Assembly (NCBI GenBank): GCA_019116945.1
Contig: DXAR01000148.1
Coordinates: 1 to 55,996, forward strand
DNA: 55,996 nucleotides
Source of the DNA: Candidatus Janibacter merdipullorum
GTDB taxonomy: Bacteria > Actinomycetota > Actinomycetes > Actinomycetales > Dermatophilaceae
Direction: 5' to 3'
Shown: positions 23,447-32,549 of the stretch, one piece after another
How positions within the stretch are numbered: position 1 is the stretch's first letter
Layout of the letters: each line of letters starts with the position of its first letter
Notes under the pieces: generated by a model
What the model was told of the DNA's origin: nothing
Databases searched by the model: none
What the model saw: the letters and a program-made list of their open reading frames with translations, nothing else
Position numbers and translations under genes: made by a program

Positions 23447-24259
23447 CTACTTCACCTCACGGGTGAGAATCCGGTAGCTACCGATGGCGAGGGGCACGGC
23501 CACCCAGGCCAGGCTGGCCGTACCGAGCTGTGCCCAGTCCTTGCCGACCATGTCGCCGTCGATGAGCGGCTGGGTGACGACCTGGAGGTCGAGCCAGGGC
23601 GCGATGTCCTGCACGCGCGTGATCATCGAGGTGAGGATCGTCCAGATCGTCGGCAGGACGAGCGAGCTGACGATCGCGATGGGCGTGTTGAGGAAGGCCG
23701 CACCGAAGGCGACTCCCTGCAGGGTGAAGATCAGGGCGGTGAGGGTCAGGCCACCCACGGAGACGCCGTCCGTCGTGAACTCGCCGCCGCCGATGAGAGT
23801 GGACACGGCCGCGGCGACGGCACCCGCCACGAGCAGCACGAGGGTGAGCACGAGCGAGGCGATGCTCTTCGCGGCGATGATCCTGCCCCGTCGCGGGACG
23901 AGCGTGAAGGTCGCCAGACCGGTGCGCTGGCTCCACTCCTGGGTGGCCGACATGATGCCCATGATCGGCAGCAGGACCATGAGCGGCATGGAGATCAGGC
24001 CGAGGAAGGTCGCGAAGTCCGTGTCTCCCGGCTCGTTGCCCCAGATGAGCAGGATCCCGCAGACGAGGAAGCTGATCCCGGCCATGGTGATGAGCATCCA
24101 CATGCCCGACCGGGTGTCGACCATCTTGCGGACCTCGAGGGAGACGAGCCGGGCGAAGGGGACCCGGTCCCCCGCGATGTCCACGGGAGCGGCGTCGGGA
24201 GCCGCGGGCCCCGGGACGCGCTCGTCGGCGGAGGTGGTGTGTGCGGTCGCGGAGGTCAT
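23447..24259 (-). CDS. ABC-2 type transporter, permease
   Basis: Membrane subunit of an ABC-2 exporter: a 35-residue cytoplasmic N-terminus, then about six hydrophobic segments, including MWMLITMAGISFLVCGILLI, FLGLISMPLMVLLPIMGIM and SLVLTLVLLVAGAVAAAV. 270 residues, start ATG 24259 (MTSATAHTT), overlapping the ATPase stop by 4 nt. Resembles bacitracin/daunorubicin-type exporter permeases, where a dimer works with the ATPase. The substrate cannot be read from sequence. Confidence 0.85.
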   Translation of the reverse strand: MTSATAHTTSADERVPGPAAPDAAPVDIAGDRVPFARLVSLEVRKMVDTRSGMWMLITMAGISFLVCGILLIWGNEPGDTDFATFLGLISMPLMVLLPIMGIMSATQEWSQRTGLATFTLVPRRGRIIAAKSIASLVLTLVLLVAGAVAAAVSTLIGGGEFTTDGVSVGGLTLTALIFTLQGVAFGAAFLNTPIAIVSSLVLPTIWTILTSMITRVQDIAPWLDLQVVTQPLIDGDMVGKDWAQLGTASLAWVAVPLAIGSYRILTREVK

Positions 24260-25152
24260 GCGGCAACCCCTTCCCGGGAGTCGGCGGCGGTGAGGGACAG
24301 GAAGAGCTCTTCGAGGCCGCCGGCGGATCCGGAGGCCAGGTCGGTGAGGACGATGCGGGAGTCGAGGGCCACCCGGCCGACCTCCTCGGTGCTCGCCTGG
24401 GCGAGGAGACCGGCCGGTCCGGTCGTGACCTCGATCCCGGCGGCGGTGAGCGCCGCGGCGAGCGCCCGGTCGTCGAGCGAGCGCACGCGGGTGCCCTGCT
24501 GCTGCAGGAGCTCCTCGACGCTGCCCTCGGCGACGATGCGGCCGTGCCCGATGATGACGAGCTCGTCGGCGACGATCTGCACCTCGGAGAGCAGGTGCGA
24601 GGAGAGCAGGACGGTGCCGCCCCGGTCGGCGAAACCGCGCAGCAGGCTGCGCATCCAGTGGATGCCCTGGGGGTCGAGGCCGTTGGCCGGCTCGTCGAGG
24701 ACGAGGACCTGCGGGTCCCCGATGAGGGCCGCGGCCAGGCCGAGGCGCTGGCGCATGCCGAGCGAGTAGTTGCGCACGCGGCGCCCGGCCTCCTTGTCGG
24801 TGAGGCCGACGGTGGCGAGTCCGTGGGCCACGGCCGTCGGGCCGACGCCGATCGTCTTCGCGGCGAGGGTGAGGACCTCCTTGCCGGTGCGACCGGGGTG
24901 CTGTGCGGAGGCGTCGAGCATGACCCCGACGTGCCGGCCCGGGTTGGGCAGGTCGCCGTATCGCCGGCCGAGGACGGTGGCCTCGCCGGAGCTCGGGGGC
25001 GTCAGACCGGTCATCATCCGCATGGCGGTCGACTTGCCCGCGCCGTTGGGCCCGAGGAAGCCGGTGACGCTGCCCGGCCGAGCGCTGAAGGTGATGTCGT
25101 CGACGGCGGTGAATTCGCCGTAGCGCTTGGTGAGGTTCGTGACCGTGATCAT
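24256..25152 (-). CDS. ABC-2 type transporter, ATP-binding protein
   Basis: Energises the exporter with the downstream permease. Walker A GPNGAGKST is at residues 34-42, the signature is NYSLGMRQRLGLAAAL, Walker B is VLVLDEPANGLDP and the switch His is in LLSSHLLSEV. The C-terminal 80 residues form the DUF4162-like accessory domain. 298 residues, start ATG 25152 (MITVTNLTKRYGEF). It is divergent from the two-component system with a 144-nt gap, which suggests the kinase/regulator pair controls it. Confidence 0.92.
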   Translation of the reverse strand: MITVTNLTKRYGEFTAVDDITFSARPGSVTGFLGPNGAGKSTAMRMMTGLTPPSSGEATVLGRRYGDLPNPGRHVGVMLDASAQHPGRTGKEVLTLAAKTIGVGPTAVAHGLATVGLTDKEAGRRVRNYSLGMRQRLGLAAALIGDPQVLVLDEPANGLDPQGIHWMRSLLRGFADRGGTVLLSSHLLSEVQIVADELVIIGHGRIVAEGSVEELLQQQGTRVRSLDDRALAAALTAAGIEVTTGPAGLLAQASTEEVGRVALDSRIVLTDLASGSAGGLEELFLSLTAADSREGVAA

Positions 25153-25268
25153 GACCCCAACGATGCTCGACGACAGGGGTGCCCGACATCGCCCGGAGGT
25201 CTCGACCTCACCTACGACTTTGGTCTGGGAGGCATCCCCCGATCGTCCGCCCCCGGGTGGATCCGGAC

Positions 25269-25290
25269 GCCCCCGAAGGGGGCCTACGGT
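25269..25290 (+). promoter_or_regulatory. Promoter of the two-component system, with adjoining palindrome
   Basis: TACGGT (25285-25290) lies exactly 6 nt before the GTG of the histidine kinase, so a leaderless transcript is expected. Immediately upstream, GCCCCC-GAA-GGGGGC (25269-25283) is a perfect 6-bp inverted repeat that includes a CGAAGGGGG word and sits in the spacer; it could be an operator, or only a copy of the genome-wide word. Confidence 0.45.
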
Positions 25291-25296
25291 GGGGCG

Positions 25297-26499
25297 GTGA
25301 CGACGAACGGACCGCGCCCGGAGCGCCACCCGGACCGGATGACGTGGTGGGACACCACGTGGCGGATCGGTGCCGCCCTCTTCATGGGGGCGACCTTCTG
25401 GCTCTTCACCGTCGCCGTCGCCTACCCCGAGGGCGGACCCGAGCCAGAGGGGTGGCGCGCTCCGTGGCTCGTCTTCGGGGACCCCGCGCTCGGCCTCCTC
25501 GCTGCAGGTCTGCTCGTACTGCGGCGTCGCTGGCCGATCGCCATCACGACGCTGACGACGCTTCTCGTCGGGGCGTCCACGACCGCGGCAGGGGCCCAGG
25601 CGATCGCGCTCGTCTCCCTCGCCACCCGGCAGCGGTGGCGGGAGATCGTGCCCATGACGATCCTCACGACGGTCATGGGGCTGGTCTCGGCACGCTTCAT
25701 CTACCCGGAGCCCGACCCTCTCCCCCTGTGGGCCGAGACCCTCATCAACTTCCTCGTCAACGTCCTCATCGTCGCCATCGGGTACTCCATCGGCTCCCGC
25801 CGCGCTCTCGTGCGCTCCTGGGTCGAGCGGGCGGAGACGGCCGAGGCGGAGCAGCGCGCCCGGGTCGCCCGGGCCCAGGCCAGCGAGCGGACCCGGATCG
25901 CCCGGGAGATGCACGACGTCCTCGCCCACCGGATCTCCCTCGTGACGATGCACTCGGGGATGCTCGTCTACCGGGAGGACCTCCCCGACGCCGAACGCCG
26001 TGAGGCCATCACCGCGATCGACACCAATGCCCGGGCCGCCCTGACCGACCTGCGCGAGGTCCTCGGGGTGCTCCGGGAGGAGGAGGGCACCGGCCCCCTT
26101 CGCCCGCAGAGCACCCTCGCCGACCTGTCCGAGCTCCTCGAGGAGGCCCGCGCCGCGGGCACCCGGGTGCTCGTGGACGACGAGGACGTCGACCTCGACG
26201 CCGTGCCCGAGTACACCGGTCGTACGGCCTACCGGGTCGTCCAGGAGGGCCTGACAAACGCCCGCAAGCACGCGGCCGGCGCGACGGTGAGCATTGCGAT
26301 CGCCGGGGACCCCGACGACGGCCTGCGGGTCGTCGTCTCCAACCCCCGTGCGGTGGGGACCGCCCATGAGGCCCCGAGCTCGGGGCTGGGTCTCCTCGGG
26401 CTCGCCGAGCGGGTCGAGCTCGCCGGGGGCCGCCTCGAGCACGGCTGGACCCCGGAGGGCCGCCACCGGTTGGCGGTGTGGATACCGTGGACGCCGTGA
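25297..26499 (+). CDS. Two-component sensor histidine kinase (NarL/DesK type)
   Basis: Membrane sensor kinase. The N-terminal part (about residues 25-165) has several hydrophobic helices and almost no extracellular loop, typical of intramembrane-sensing kinases linked to ABC exporters. The HisKA_3 H-box is REMHDVLAHRIS with His206 as phospho-acceptor; the HATPase N-box is EGLTNARKHA (Asn321), followed by GLGLLGLAERVE. The start is GTG 25297 (VTTNGPRPER), set by the -10 box 6 nt upstream; the open frame reaches about 1 kb further as a shadow. 400 residues. Overlaps the regulator start. Confidence 0.9.
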   Translation: MTTNGPRPERHPDRMTWWDTTWRIGAALFMGATFWLFTVAVAYPEGGPEPEGWRAPWLVFGDPALGLLAAGLLVLRRRWPIAITTLTTLLVGASTTAAGAQAIALVSLATRQRWREIVPMTILTTVMGLVSARFIYPEPDPLPLWAETLINFLVNVLIVAIGYSIGSRRALVRSWVERAETAEAEQRARVARAQASERTRIAREMHDVLAHRISLVTMHSGMLVYREDLPDAERREAITAIDTNARAALTDLREVLGVLREEEGTGPLRPQSTLADLSELLEEARAAGTRVLVDDEDVDLDAVPEYTGRTAYRVVQEGLTNARKHAAGATVSIAIAGDPDDGLRVVVSNPRAVGTAHEAPSSGLGLLGLAERVELAGGRLEHGWTPEGRHRLAVWIPWTP

Positions 26500-27173
26500 C
26501 CGACCCGATCTCCGTCGTCCTCGTCGACGACGACGCCATGGTCCGCACCGCGCTCGCGATGATCCTCGGTGGCGACCCGGCCATCACCGTCGTCGCCCAG
26601 GCCGAGGACGGCCGCCAGGGCCTCTCGGTCATCGCCGAGCACTCCCCCGACGTCGTCCTCATGGACATCCGCATGCCGCGGATGGACGGGCTCAGCGCGA
26701 CCGAGGAGCTCGTCCGCACCGGGTCCCCGAGCAAGGTCATCGTCCTCACGACCTTCGACGCCGACGACGACGTCCTGCGCGCGCTGCAGCACGGTGCCGA
26801 CGGCTTCCTCCTCAAGGACACCCCACCGGACCGCCTCGTCGAGGCCGTCCGGCTCGTCGCGGCCGGGCAGTCGATCCTCTCCCCCAGCGTGACCACCCGC
26901 GTCCTCCAGACGATGCGCCAGGCCTCGCGCCGGGAGGCCGACAGCTCACGGTCCACCGCGCGGGACCGACTCGCTGCCCTGACCGAGCGTGAGCTCGAGG
27001 TGGCGACGGCGATCGGCGCCGGCTGGTCCAATGCCGAGATCAGCCGTCAGCTCCACCTCAGTGTCGCGACGGTCAAGGCGCACGTGGGCCGCATCCTCGA
27101 CAAGCTCGCCGCGGACAACCGGGTGCAGGTGGCGATCCTCGTCCACGAGGCCGACCTCGACACCTCGCCCTGA
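26496..27173 (+). CDS. Two-component response regulator, NarL/LuxR family
   Basis: DNA-binding partner of the upstream kinase. The receiver domain has acidic residues Asp11-13, the phospho-acceptor Asp57 in VVLMDIRMPRMDGL, and Lys in FLLKD. The C-terminal LuxR-type helix-turn-helix is LTERELEVATAIGAG ... LHLSVATVKAHVGRIL. I start at GTG 26496, which overlaps the kinase stop by 4 nt (GTGA) and gives VTDPISVVLVDDD; a GTG six codons earlier is also in frame. 225 residues. It converges with aroB at a 19-nt gap. Confidence 0.93.
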   Translation: MTDPISVVLVDDDAMVRTALAMILGGDPAITVVAQAEDGRQGLSVIAEHSPDVVLMDIRMPRMDGLSATEELVRTGSPSKVIVLTTFDADDDVLRALQHGADGFLLKDTPPDRLVEAVRLVAAGQSILSPSVTTRVLQTMRQASRREADSSRSTARDRLAALTERELEVATAIGAGWSNAEISRQLHLSVATVKAHVGRILDKLAADNRVQVAILVHEADLDTSP

Positions 27174-27192
27174 AGGGGACGGCTGGGGTGGG

Positions 27193-28263
27193 TCAGGCGA
27201 GAGCGGCGTAGGCCTCGCGCAGGACGGACTCGTCCGGCCCCTCGAGGCGAGCGGGCTCGGCGAGGCCGTCGAGGACGACGAAGCGCAGCGTGGCCGCTCG
27301 CGTCTTCTTGTCCCGGCGAAGGGCGGCGAGCAACTCGTCGAAGCCGGCGCCTGAATAGATCGTCGGCAGGCCGAGGAGGCCGAGGACGTAACGGTGGCGC
27401 TCGAGGAGGGTCGCATCGATCCGACCGGTCCGGTGGGCCAGCTCGGCGGCGTAGACCATGCCGATCGCGACCGCCTCCCCGTGGCGCATCCGGTAGTTCT
27501 CGTGGTGCTCGATGGCATGGCCGAGGGTGTGGCCGTAGTTGAGGATCTCGCGGAGGTGCGACTCGCGCAGGTCTGCGGCCACGACCCGCGCCTTGACCTC
27601 GATCTTGCGCTCGATGGCCTCCCGGAGGGCGGGCGACGCCGGGTCCTGGACGCCACCGGCGTCGGCCTCGACGATCTCGAGGATGCGCGGGTCGGCGATG
27701 AAGCCGCCCTTGACGACCTCAGCGAGGCCCGCGGCGAGGTCGGCCGACGGCAGCGAGACGAGGTGGTCGAGGTCGCAGAGGACGGCCGCCGGGGTGTGGA
27801 AGGCCCCGACGAGGTTCTTGCCCTCCGTGGTGTTGATCCCCGTCTTGCCCCCGACGGCCGCGTCGACCATGCCGAGGACCGTCGTGGGGACGTGCACGAC
27901 CGGCACGCCCCGGAGCCAGGACGCGGCCACCCAGCCGCCGAGGTCCGTGACGCTGCCGCCGCCGACGGTGACGACGGCATCGGTGCGGGTGAAGCCCGCC
28001 TGCCCCATCCGGGCCCACAGGTCCGCCGCGACGGTGATGGTCTTGGCGGCCTCGGCGTCGGGCACCGGCGCGACGAGGACCTCGAGACCGGCGGCCTCGA
28101 GCGCGTCGACGACCGGCGCGGCCAGGCCGGCGAGGGGTTCGCCGTGGACGACGAGCACCCGGACGACACCGTCCGGGAGGACGTCGACGACCCGCGTCGA
28201 CACGCGCGGCCCGACGAGGACGTCGTAGTCGTCACCGACGGGGATCGTCGTCACCCCACTCAT
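27193..28263 (-). CDS. aroB: 3-dehydroquinate synthase
   Basis: Second step of the shikimate pathway: DAHP to 3-dehydroquinate, using NAD+ and a metal. Motifs: VVTVGGGSVTDLGGWVAASW, VPTTVLGMVDAAVGGKTGIN (NAD and substrate loop), and metal ligand His in ILNYGHTLGHAIEHHENYRM. 356 residues. Last gene of the aroC-aroK-aroB chain; starts with a 4-nt overlap with aroK. In most actinobacteria efp-nusB would follow directly; here they are about 8 kb away. Confidence 0.97.
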   Translation of the reverse strand: MSGVTTIPVGDDYDVLVGPRVSTRVVDVLPDGVVRVLVVHGEPLAGLAAPVVDALEAAGLEVLVAPVPDAEAAKTITVAADLWARMGQAGFTRTDAVVTVGGGSVTDLGGWVAASWLRGVPVVHVPTTVLGMVDAAVGGKTGINTTEGKNLVGAFHTPAAVLCDLDHLVSLPSADLAAGLAEVVKGGFIADPRILEIVEADAGGVQDPASPALREAIERKIEVKARVVAADLRESHLREILNYGHTLGHAIEHHENYRMRHGEAVAIGMVYAAELAHRTGRIDATLLERHRYVLGLLGLPTIYSGAGFDELLAALRRDKKTRAATLRFVVLDGLAEPARLEGPDESVLREAYAALA

Positions 28264-28775
28264 GCGTCCTCCTCGATCCGGGCCAGCGCCTGGGCGAGGA
28301 CGGCGTCCACGTCCTGTCCGGCGGTGTCGACCTGCCAGCGGGCGAGACGCTCATAGGTGGGGCGGCGCTCGTCCATCGTCCGGATCCACGCCTGGCGGGG
28401 GTTGACGGAGAGGAGTGGCCGGCTCTTGTCGAAGCCGATCCGGCGCGCCGCGTCGGCGATGCCGACGTCGAGGAAGAGGACGCGATGGCCGGTGAGGGCC
28501 TCCCCGACCGCGGGGATCATCGGCGCGCCACCGCCGAGGGCGAGGACGATCCCGTCCTCGGTGAGGGAGTCGAGGACCGCGCTCTCCTCCGCCCTGCGGA
28601 AGTAGTCCTCGCCGTCCTCGACGAAGACATCGGCGATGGCCCTCCCTTCGCGCTCCTCGACGAGGGTGTCGGTGTCCACGAGGCGCCGTCCCAGGCGGTC
28701 GGCCAGGCCGCGGGCGATCGTCGACTTGCCGACGCCGGGCGGTCCGATGACGACGACGAAGGGAGCGCCGCTCAC
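28260..28775 (-). CDS. aroK: Shikimate kinase
   Basis: Phosphorylates shikimate at the 3-hydroxyl. Walker [10 protein letters not shown] is at residues 11-19, then [19 protein letters not shown] (shikimate and Mg site), and the LALGGGAPM loop. The start is GTG 28775 ([14 protein letters not shown]), overlapping the aroC stop by 4 nt; the frame stays open upstream as a shadow. 171 residues, normal. Confidence 0.95.
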   Translation of the reverse strand: MSGAPFVVVIGPPGVGKSTIARGLADRLGRRLVDTDTLVEEREGRAIADVFVEDGEDYFRRAEESAVLDSLTEDGIVLALGGGAPMIPAVGEALTGHRVLFLDVGIADAARRIGFDKSRPLLSVNPRQAWIRTMDERRPTYERLARWQVDTAGQDVDAVLAQALARIEEDA

Positions 28776-30001
28776 TCCCCCCACGTCCGCATCAGCTCGG
28801 GGATCGAGTCGAGGTAGCCGCGGTGGTTGCGGGCCGTCTCGCCGACGGAGTCGCCGCCGAACTTCTCGACGCAGGCCTCGGCGAGGACGAGCGCGACCAT
28901 CGCCTGGGCCACGACCCCGGCGGCCGGCACCGCGCACACGTCCGAGCGCTGGTGGATCGCCGTCGCGGGGTCGGTCCCGGTGACGTCGACGGTGTCGAGG
29001 GCGCGCGGGACCGTGCTGATCGGCTTCATCGCGGCGCGCACGCGGAGGATGTCCCCGGTGCTCATGCCACCCTCGGTACCGCCCGCACGGCCGCTGCGAC
29101 GACGGATGACCCCCGTGCCGTCGCGCTCCATCTCGTCGTGCGCCGCGGACCCGCGACGACGGGCGGTGGTGAACCCGTCGCCGACCTCGACCCCCTTGAT
29201 CGCCTGGATGCCCATGAGGGCGCCGGCGAGCCGGGAGTCGAGGCGCCGGTCCCAGTGGACGTGGCTGCCCAGGCCGGGCGGGACGTCGTAGGCGAGGACC
29301 TCGACGACACCGCCGAGGGTGTCACCGTCCTTCTTCGCCGCCTCGATCTCGGCCACCATCGCATCCGTCCCCTCGCGGGTCATCGCGCGCACGGGGTTGG
29401 CGTCGAGGACGGCCGTGTCGTCGGGGGTGGGGAGGACGCCGTCGGCGGGGGCCTCCCCTTCGCCGATGGCCACGGTGTGCGCGACGAGCCGGATGCCGTA
29501 GGCCTGCTCGAGGAAGCGCTCGGCGATCTCGCCGAGGGCGACGCGGGCCGCCGTCTCACGGGCGGAGGCCCGCTCGAGGACGGGACGGGCCTCGTCGAAG
29601 CCGTACTTCTGCATGCCCACGAGGTCGGCGTGGCCCGGGCGCGGGCGGGTCAGCGGCCGGTTGCGGGCGATCTCCTTCTCGGCGCCGATGTCGTTCGAGG
29701 CCGCGAGGGCCTCGCTCTCGACGGGGTCGGCGCTCATGACCGTCTCCCACTTGGGCCACTCGGTGTTGCCGATCATCACGGCGAGGGGCGAGCCCAGGGT
29801 GCGCCCGTGCCGGACACCGCCGAGGAAGGTCACCTCGTCCTGCTCGAACTTCATCCGGGCACCACGGCCGTAGCCGAGACGGCGGCGGGCCAGGGCTCCG
29901 GCCACGTCCGAGGTCGTCACCTCGACCCCCGCGGGCAGCCCCTCGAGGGTCGCCACGAGGGCCTGGCCATGCGACTCACCGGCGGTCAACCAACGCAACA
30001 T
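28772..30001 (-). CDS. aroC: Chorismate synthase
   Basis: Last step of the shikimate pathway: EPSP to chorismate with reduced FMN. Signatures: the N-terminal [11 protein letters not shown], then [40 protein letters not shown], and [15 protein letters not shown]. 409 residues. The start is ATG 30001. It lies 35 nt after aroE, a short enough gap for the same operon. Confidence 0.97.
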   Translation of the reverse strand: MLRWLTAGESHGQALVATLEGLPAGVEVTTSDVAGALARRRLGYGRGARMKFEQDEVTFLGGVRHGRTLGSPLAVMIGNTEWPKWETVMSADPVESEALAASNDIGAEKEIARNRPLTRPRPGHADLVGMQKYGFDEARPVLERASARETAARVALGEIAERFLEQAYGIRLVAHTVAIGEGEAPADGVLPTPDDTAVLDANPVRAMTREGTDAMVAEIEAAKKDGDTLGGVVEVLAYDVPPGLGSHVHWDRRLDSRLAGALMGIQAIKGVEVGDGFTTARRRGSAAHDEMERDGTGVIRRRSGRAGGTEGGMSTGDILRVRAAMKPISTVPRALDTVDVTGTDPATAIHQRSDVCAVPAAGVVAQAMVALVLAEACVEKFGGDSVGETARNHRGYLDSIPELMRTWGE

Positions 30002-30036
30002 GACAGGAATCCTCGCATCCCGGGTCCGGGGCGCGG

Positions 30037-30900
30037 TCAGGCGTCCGGGGTGTGACCGAGAGCGGCCCGGCCGGCGGCCTGCATGGCCGGCACCGGCGCC
30101 ACGTGGCCGGTGAAGAGCTCGAACTGGCGTGCCGCCTGGTGGACGAGCATCTCGAGCCCGGAGACGACGGTGGCGCCGCGGGCGGAGGCTGCTGCGGCCA
30201 GTGGCGTCGGCCAGTCGGCGTAGACGACGTCGAGGAGCGTGGTGCCCTCCATGCGCTCGTCGAGGTCGCCCAGCATCCCGGCCACCGCGGCATTGGCGAC
30301 GCCGCCCGGGACCGTGCTCACGACGACCTCCGCGGGGGGCCACTGCTCGAACCACCACCCGGCGAGGTCGGTGGCGACCCCGAGCTCGAACCCGAGATCG
30401 AGCATGGAGTCGACGAGGGCCATCGCCTTGAGCTCGTTGCGTGCGGCGACGTGGACCTCTTCGCGCACGCCGATCTCGCGGAGGGCGAGCAGAGCCGAGC
30501 GGGCGGTCGCACCCGCCCCGATGACCGTGGCCGAGCGCGGCGCCGCGACCCCGGCCTCCCGCAGCGCGGCGACGATGCCGTGGACGTCCGTGTTGTCCGC
30601 CGCCCACCCGGAGTCCGTGCGCACGAGGGTGTTGATCGCTCGCGCCTCGCGAGCGAGATCGCTCACCTCGTCCGCGACGTCGAAGGCCGCGACCTTGAGC
30701 GGCATCGTCAGGCTGAGCCCGCGCCACGTGCCGTCGAGGGCACCGACGAAGGGGGCCAGCCCCCCTTCGTCGACCTCGTGCGGGGTGTACTCCCAGTCCG
30801 CCAGCCCCAGCTCCGCGTACCCGGCCCGGTGGAGGGTCGGTGACAGCGAGTGCCGGATGGGCGAGCCGAGGACCCCGGCCTGCCGGATCGCCGGGTCCAT
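30037..30900 (-). CDS. aroE: Shikimate dehydrogenase
   Basis: Reduces 3-dehydroshikimate to shikimate with NADPH. The shikimate site is seen in [20 protein letters not shown] and SLTMPLK (catalytic Lys), ADNTDVHG carries the catalytic Asp, and [15 protein letters not shown] is the NADP-binding loop. 287 residues. Start and mltG stop share one base (30900). The gene contains a perfect hairpin made of two copies of the CGAAGGGGG word (30745-30771). Confidence 0.94.
   Translation of the reverse strand: MDPAIRQAGVLGSPIRHSLSPTLHRAGYAELGLADWEYTPHEVDEGGLAPFVGALDGTWRGLSLTMPLKVAAFDVADEVSDLAREARAINTLVRTDSGWAADNTDVHGIVAALREAGVAAPRSATVIGAGATARSALLALREIGVREEVHVAARNELKAMALVDSMLDLGFELGVATDLAGWWFEQWPPAEVVVSTVPGGVANAAVAGMLGDLDERMEGTTLLDVVYADWPTPLAAAASARGATVVSGLEMLVHQAARQFELFTGHVAPVPAMQAAGRAALGHTPDA
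30745..30771. repeat. Perfect 11-bp inverted repeat inside aroE
   Basis: GACGAAGGGGG and CCCCCTTCGTC are separated by 5 nt. Each arm holds one CGAAGGGGG word. In aroE the arms encode parts of [11 protein letters not shown], one of them with the rare Glu codon GAA. Whether the hairpin has a role or is a by-product of word abundance is open. Confidence 0.6.
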
Positions 30901-32033
30901 CAGCCCTCGCAGCTACCGGTGTTCTCGCAGAACTCCTGGACGTTCTGCTGGTGCTCGGACTCGCTCTCCGCGAACTTCGTCTCACCGGTGTCCGGGTCGA
31001 CGGTGACGAAGAAGAGCCAGTCACCCTCCTCGGGGCTGCTCGCGGCCTTGATGGCCTCGGCGCCCGGGTTGTTGATCGGGCCCGGCGGGAGGCCCTGGTT
31101 CTTGTACGTGTTGTACGGGCTGTCGGTGTTGCGCTCCTTGTCGGAGGTCGTGATCGTCCCGCGCTTCTGGAGCATGTAGTGGATCGTCGAGTCCATCTGC
31201 AGCATGCCGACGGTCGGGCCGTTCGTGTCCTCGAGGCGGTTCTCGACGACGCGTGCCACCTTGCCGCGGTCGGCCGCGCCGGCCTCGCCTTCGACGATGG
31301 AGGCGACAGTGAGGGTGCGCTCCCAGTCGGAGCGCTGGACCTTGGCCTTCTTCAGCTCGTCGGTCGTCATGGCGATCATCTCGTTGAGCTGCTCGACCGC
31401 GCTCATGTCCTTGTCGAACTCGTAGGTCGAGGGGAAGAGCCAGCCCTCGACGCTCCCGTTCGCCTCGTCGGGCAGCTTGAGCGAGTCGGACTTCTCCGCC
31501 TTCTCGTACTCCTCGACCGGCACATCGGTGGCCTTGGAGAGGCGCTCGTAGATCTCCGAGCGCCACTGGCCCTCGGGGATGGTGATGCCCTTGGCGACCC
31601 GGTTCGCCGGGTCGACGAGCCGGTCGAAGGCGTCCGCGGCCGGCATCTCCTCGAGCATCGCGTACGTGCCCGGCTGGATCGCCGCGGCCTTGTCCGGCTG
31701 CGACTGGGCGACCTCGGTGAAGCGGCTCGTCGACTTCACGACGCCGGCCTCGACGAGGGTCTCGCCGATCTCGGAGCCGGAGGAACCCTCGGTGATCTCC
31801 ACCTCGACATTGCCGTGTCCCGGGCCCTCGAAGTCCTTCTCCTCGCCGCCCCCGGGGATGAGCGAGCGCAGGGAGCCGAAGGCGAAGACGACCGCGCCCG
31901 CGACGAGCGCCGTCGCGAGGAGCATCGCGAGACAGGAGGCGCCGCGACGGCCCTTGTCACGACGGTCGCGTCGCCGGGAGTGCCCTCGTCGGTGCTCCGG
32001 CTCGTCGAAGATGTCGTCTTCGAGCAAACTCAT
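30900..32033 (-). CDS. mltG: Endolytic murein transglycosylase
   Basis: Inner-membrane enzyme that cleaves nascent peptidoglycan strands and sets chain length. A basic N-terminus is followed by one transmembrane helix at about residues 33-53. The YceG-like periplasmic domain has [19 protein letters not shown], the catalytic Glu in [18 protein letters not shown], and [11 protein letters not shown]. 377 residues. Lies between ruvX (4-nt overlap) and aroE (1-nt overlap), the standard order. Confidence 0.95.
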   Translation of the reverse strand: MSLLEDDIFDEPEHRRGHSRRRDRRDKGRRGASCLAMLLATALVAGAVVFAFGSLRSLIPGGGEEKDFEGPGHGNVEVEITEGSSGSEIGETLVEAGVVKSTSRFTEVAQSQPDKAAAIQPGTYAMLEEMPAADAFDRLVDPANRVAKGITIPEGQWRSEIYERLSKATDVPVEEYEKAEKSDSLKLPDEANGSVEGWLFPSTYEFDKDMSAVEQLNEMIAMTTDELKKAKVQRSDWERTLTVASIVEGEAGAADRGKVARVVENRLEDTNGPTVGMLQMDSTIHYMLQKRGTITTSDKERNTDSPYNTYKNQGLPPGPINNPGAEAIKAASSPEEGDWLFFVTVDPDTGETKFAESESEHQQNVQEFCENTGSCEG

Positions 32034-32542
32034 GTCCTCGTGCCCTTCCGCGGTGTGCGTCGGCGCGGCCGACCGACCCGTTCCCCGGGGGGCCTACCGG
32101 TTGCGCGCTCCGTGTCCAGCGCAGTCTGCAGGATGAGCACCGCGGCCGCTTGGTCGACCACCTCCCGGTGGTCCCTCCCGGCCACGCCGCTCTCCCGCAG
32201 GCCTCGATGAGCATCCACCGTCGAGAGCCTTTCGTCCACGAGGCGGATCGGCGTGTTCTCGATTTGTGCCTCACGAAGGGCGGAACGCAGGCCCTGAGCC
32301 CACGCGCGGGCCTTGTCGGCGGCCGTTCCCTCGCTCCCGTCGAGGGACCGTGGGAGGCCGACGACCACCTCGACGACGCCCATCTCACGGGCCAGCTCCA
32401 CGACCCTGTCGACGTCGGCACCGTGGTCGAGATCACGAGCGACCGTCTCGACGGGCGTCGCGAGGAGCCCCGAAGGGTCGCTCGTGGCGACCCCCACCCG
32501 GGCCTCTCCCACGTCGATGCCGAGACGGGCTCCCGTGCGCAT
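32030..32542 (-). CDS. ruvX: Holliday junction resolvase-like protein / pre-16S rRNA nuclease
   Basis: RNase H-fold nuclease of the YqgF/RuvX family, thought to finish 16S rRNA 5' ends. The metal-binding Asp is in LGIDVGEARVGVA, then VVVGLPRSLDGSEG, RLVDERLSTVDA, and the C-terminal VVDQAAAVLILQTALD. The start is ATG 32542 (MRTGARLGIDV), 7 nt after the alaS stop. 170 residues; the frame is open upstream as a shadow of alaS. Ends with a short basic tail. Confidence 0.93.
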   Translation of the reverse strand: MRTGARLGIDVGEARVGVATSDPSGLLATPVETVARDLDHGADVDRVVELAREMGVVEVVVGLPRSLDGSEGTAADKARAWAQGLRSALREAQIENTPIRLVDERLSTVDAHRGLRESGVAGRDHREVVDQAAAVLILQTALDTERATGRPPGERVGRPRRRTPRKGTRT

Positions 32543-32549
32543 GGGCAGG

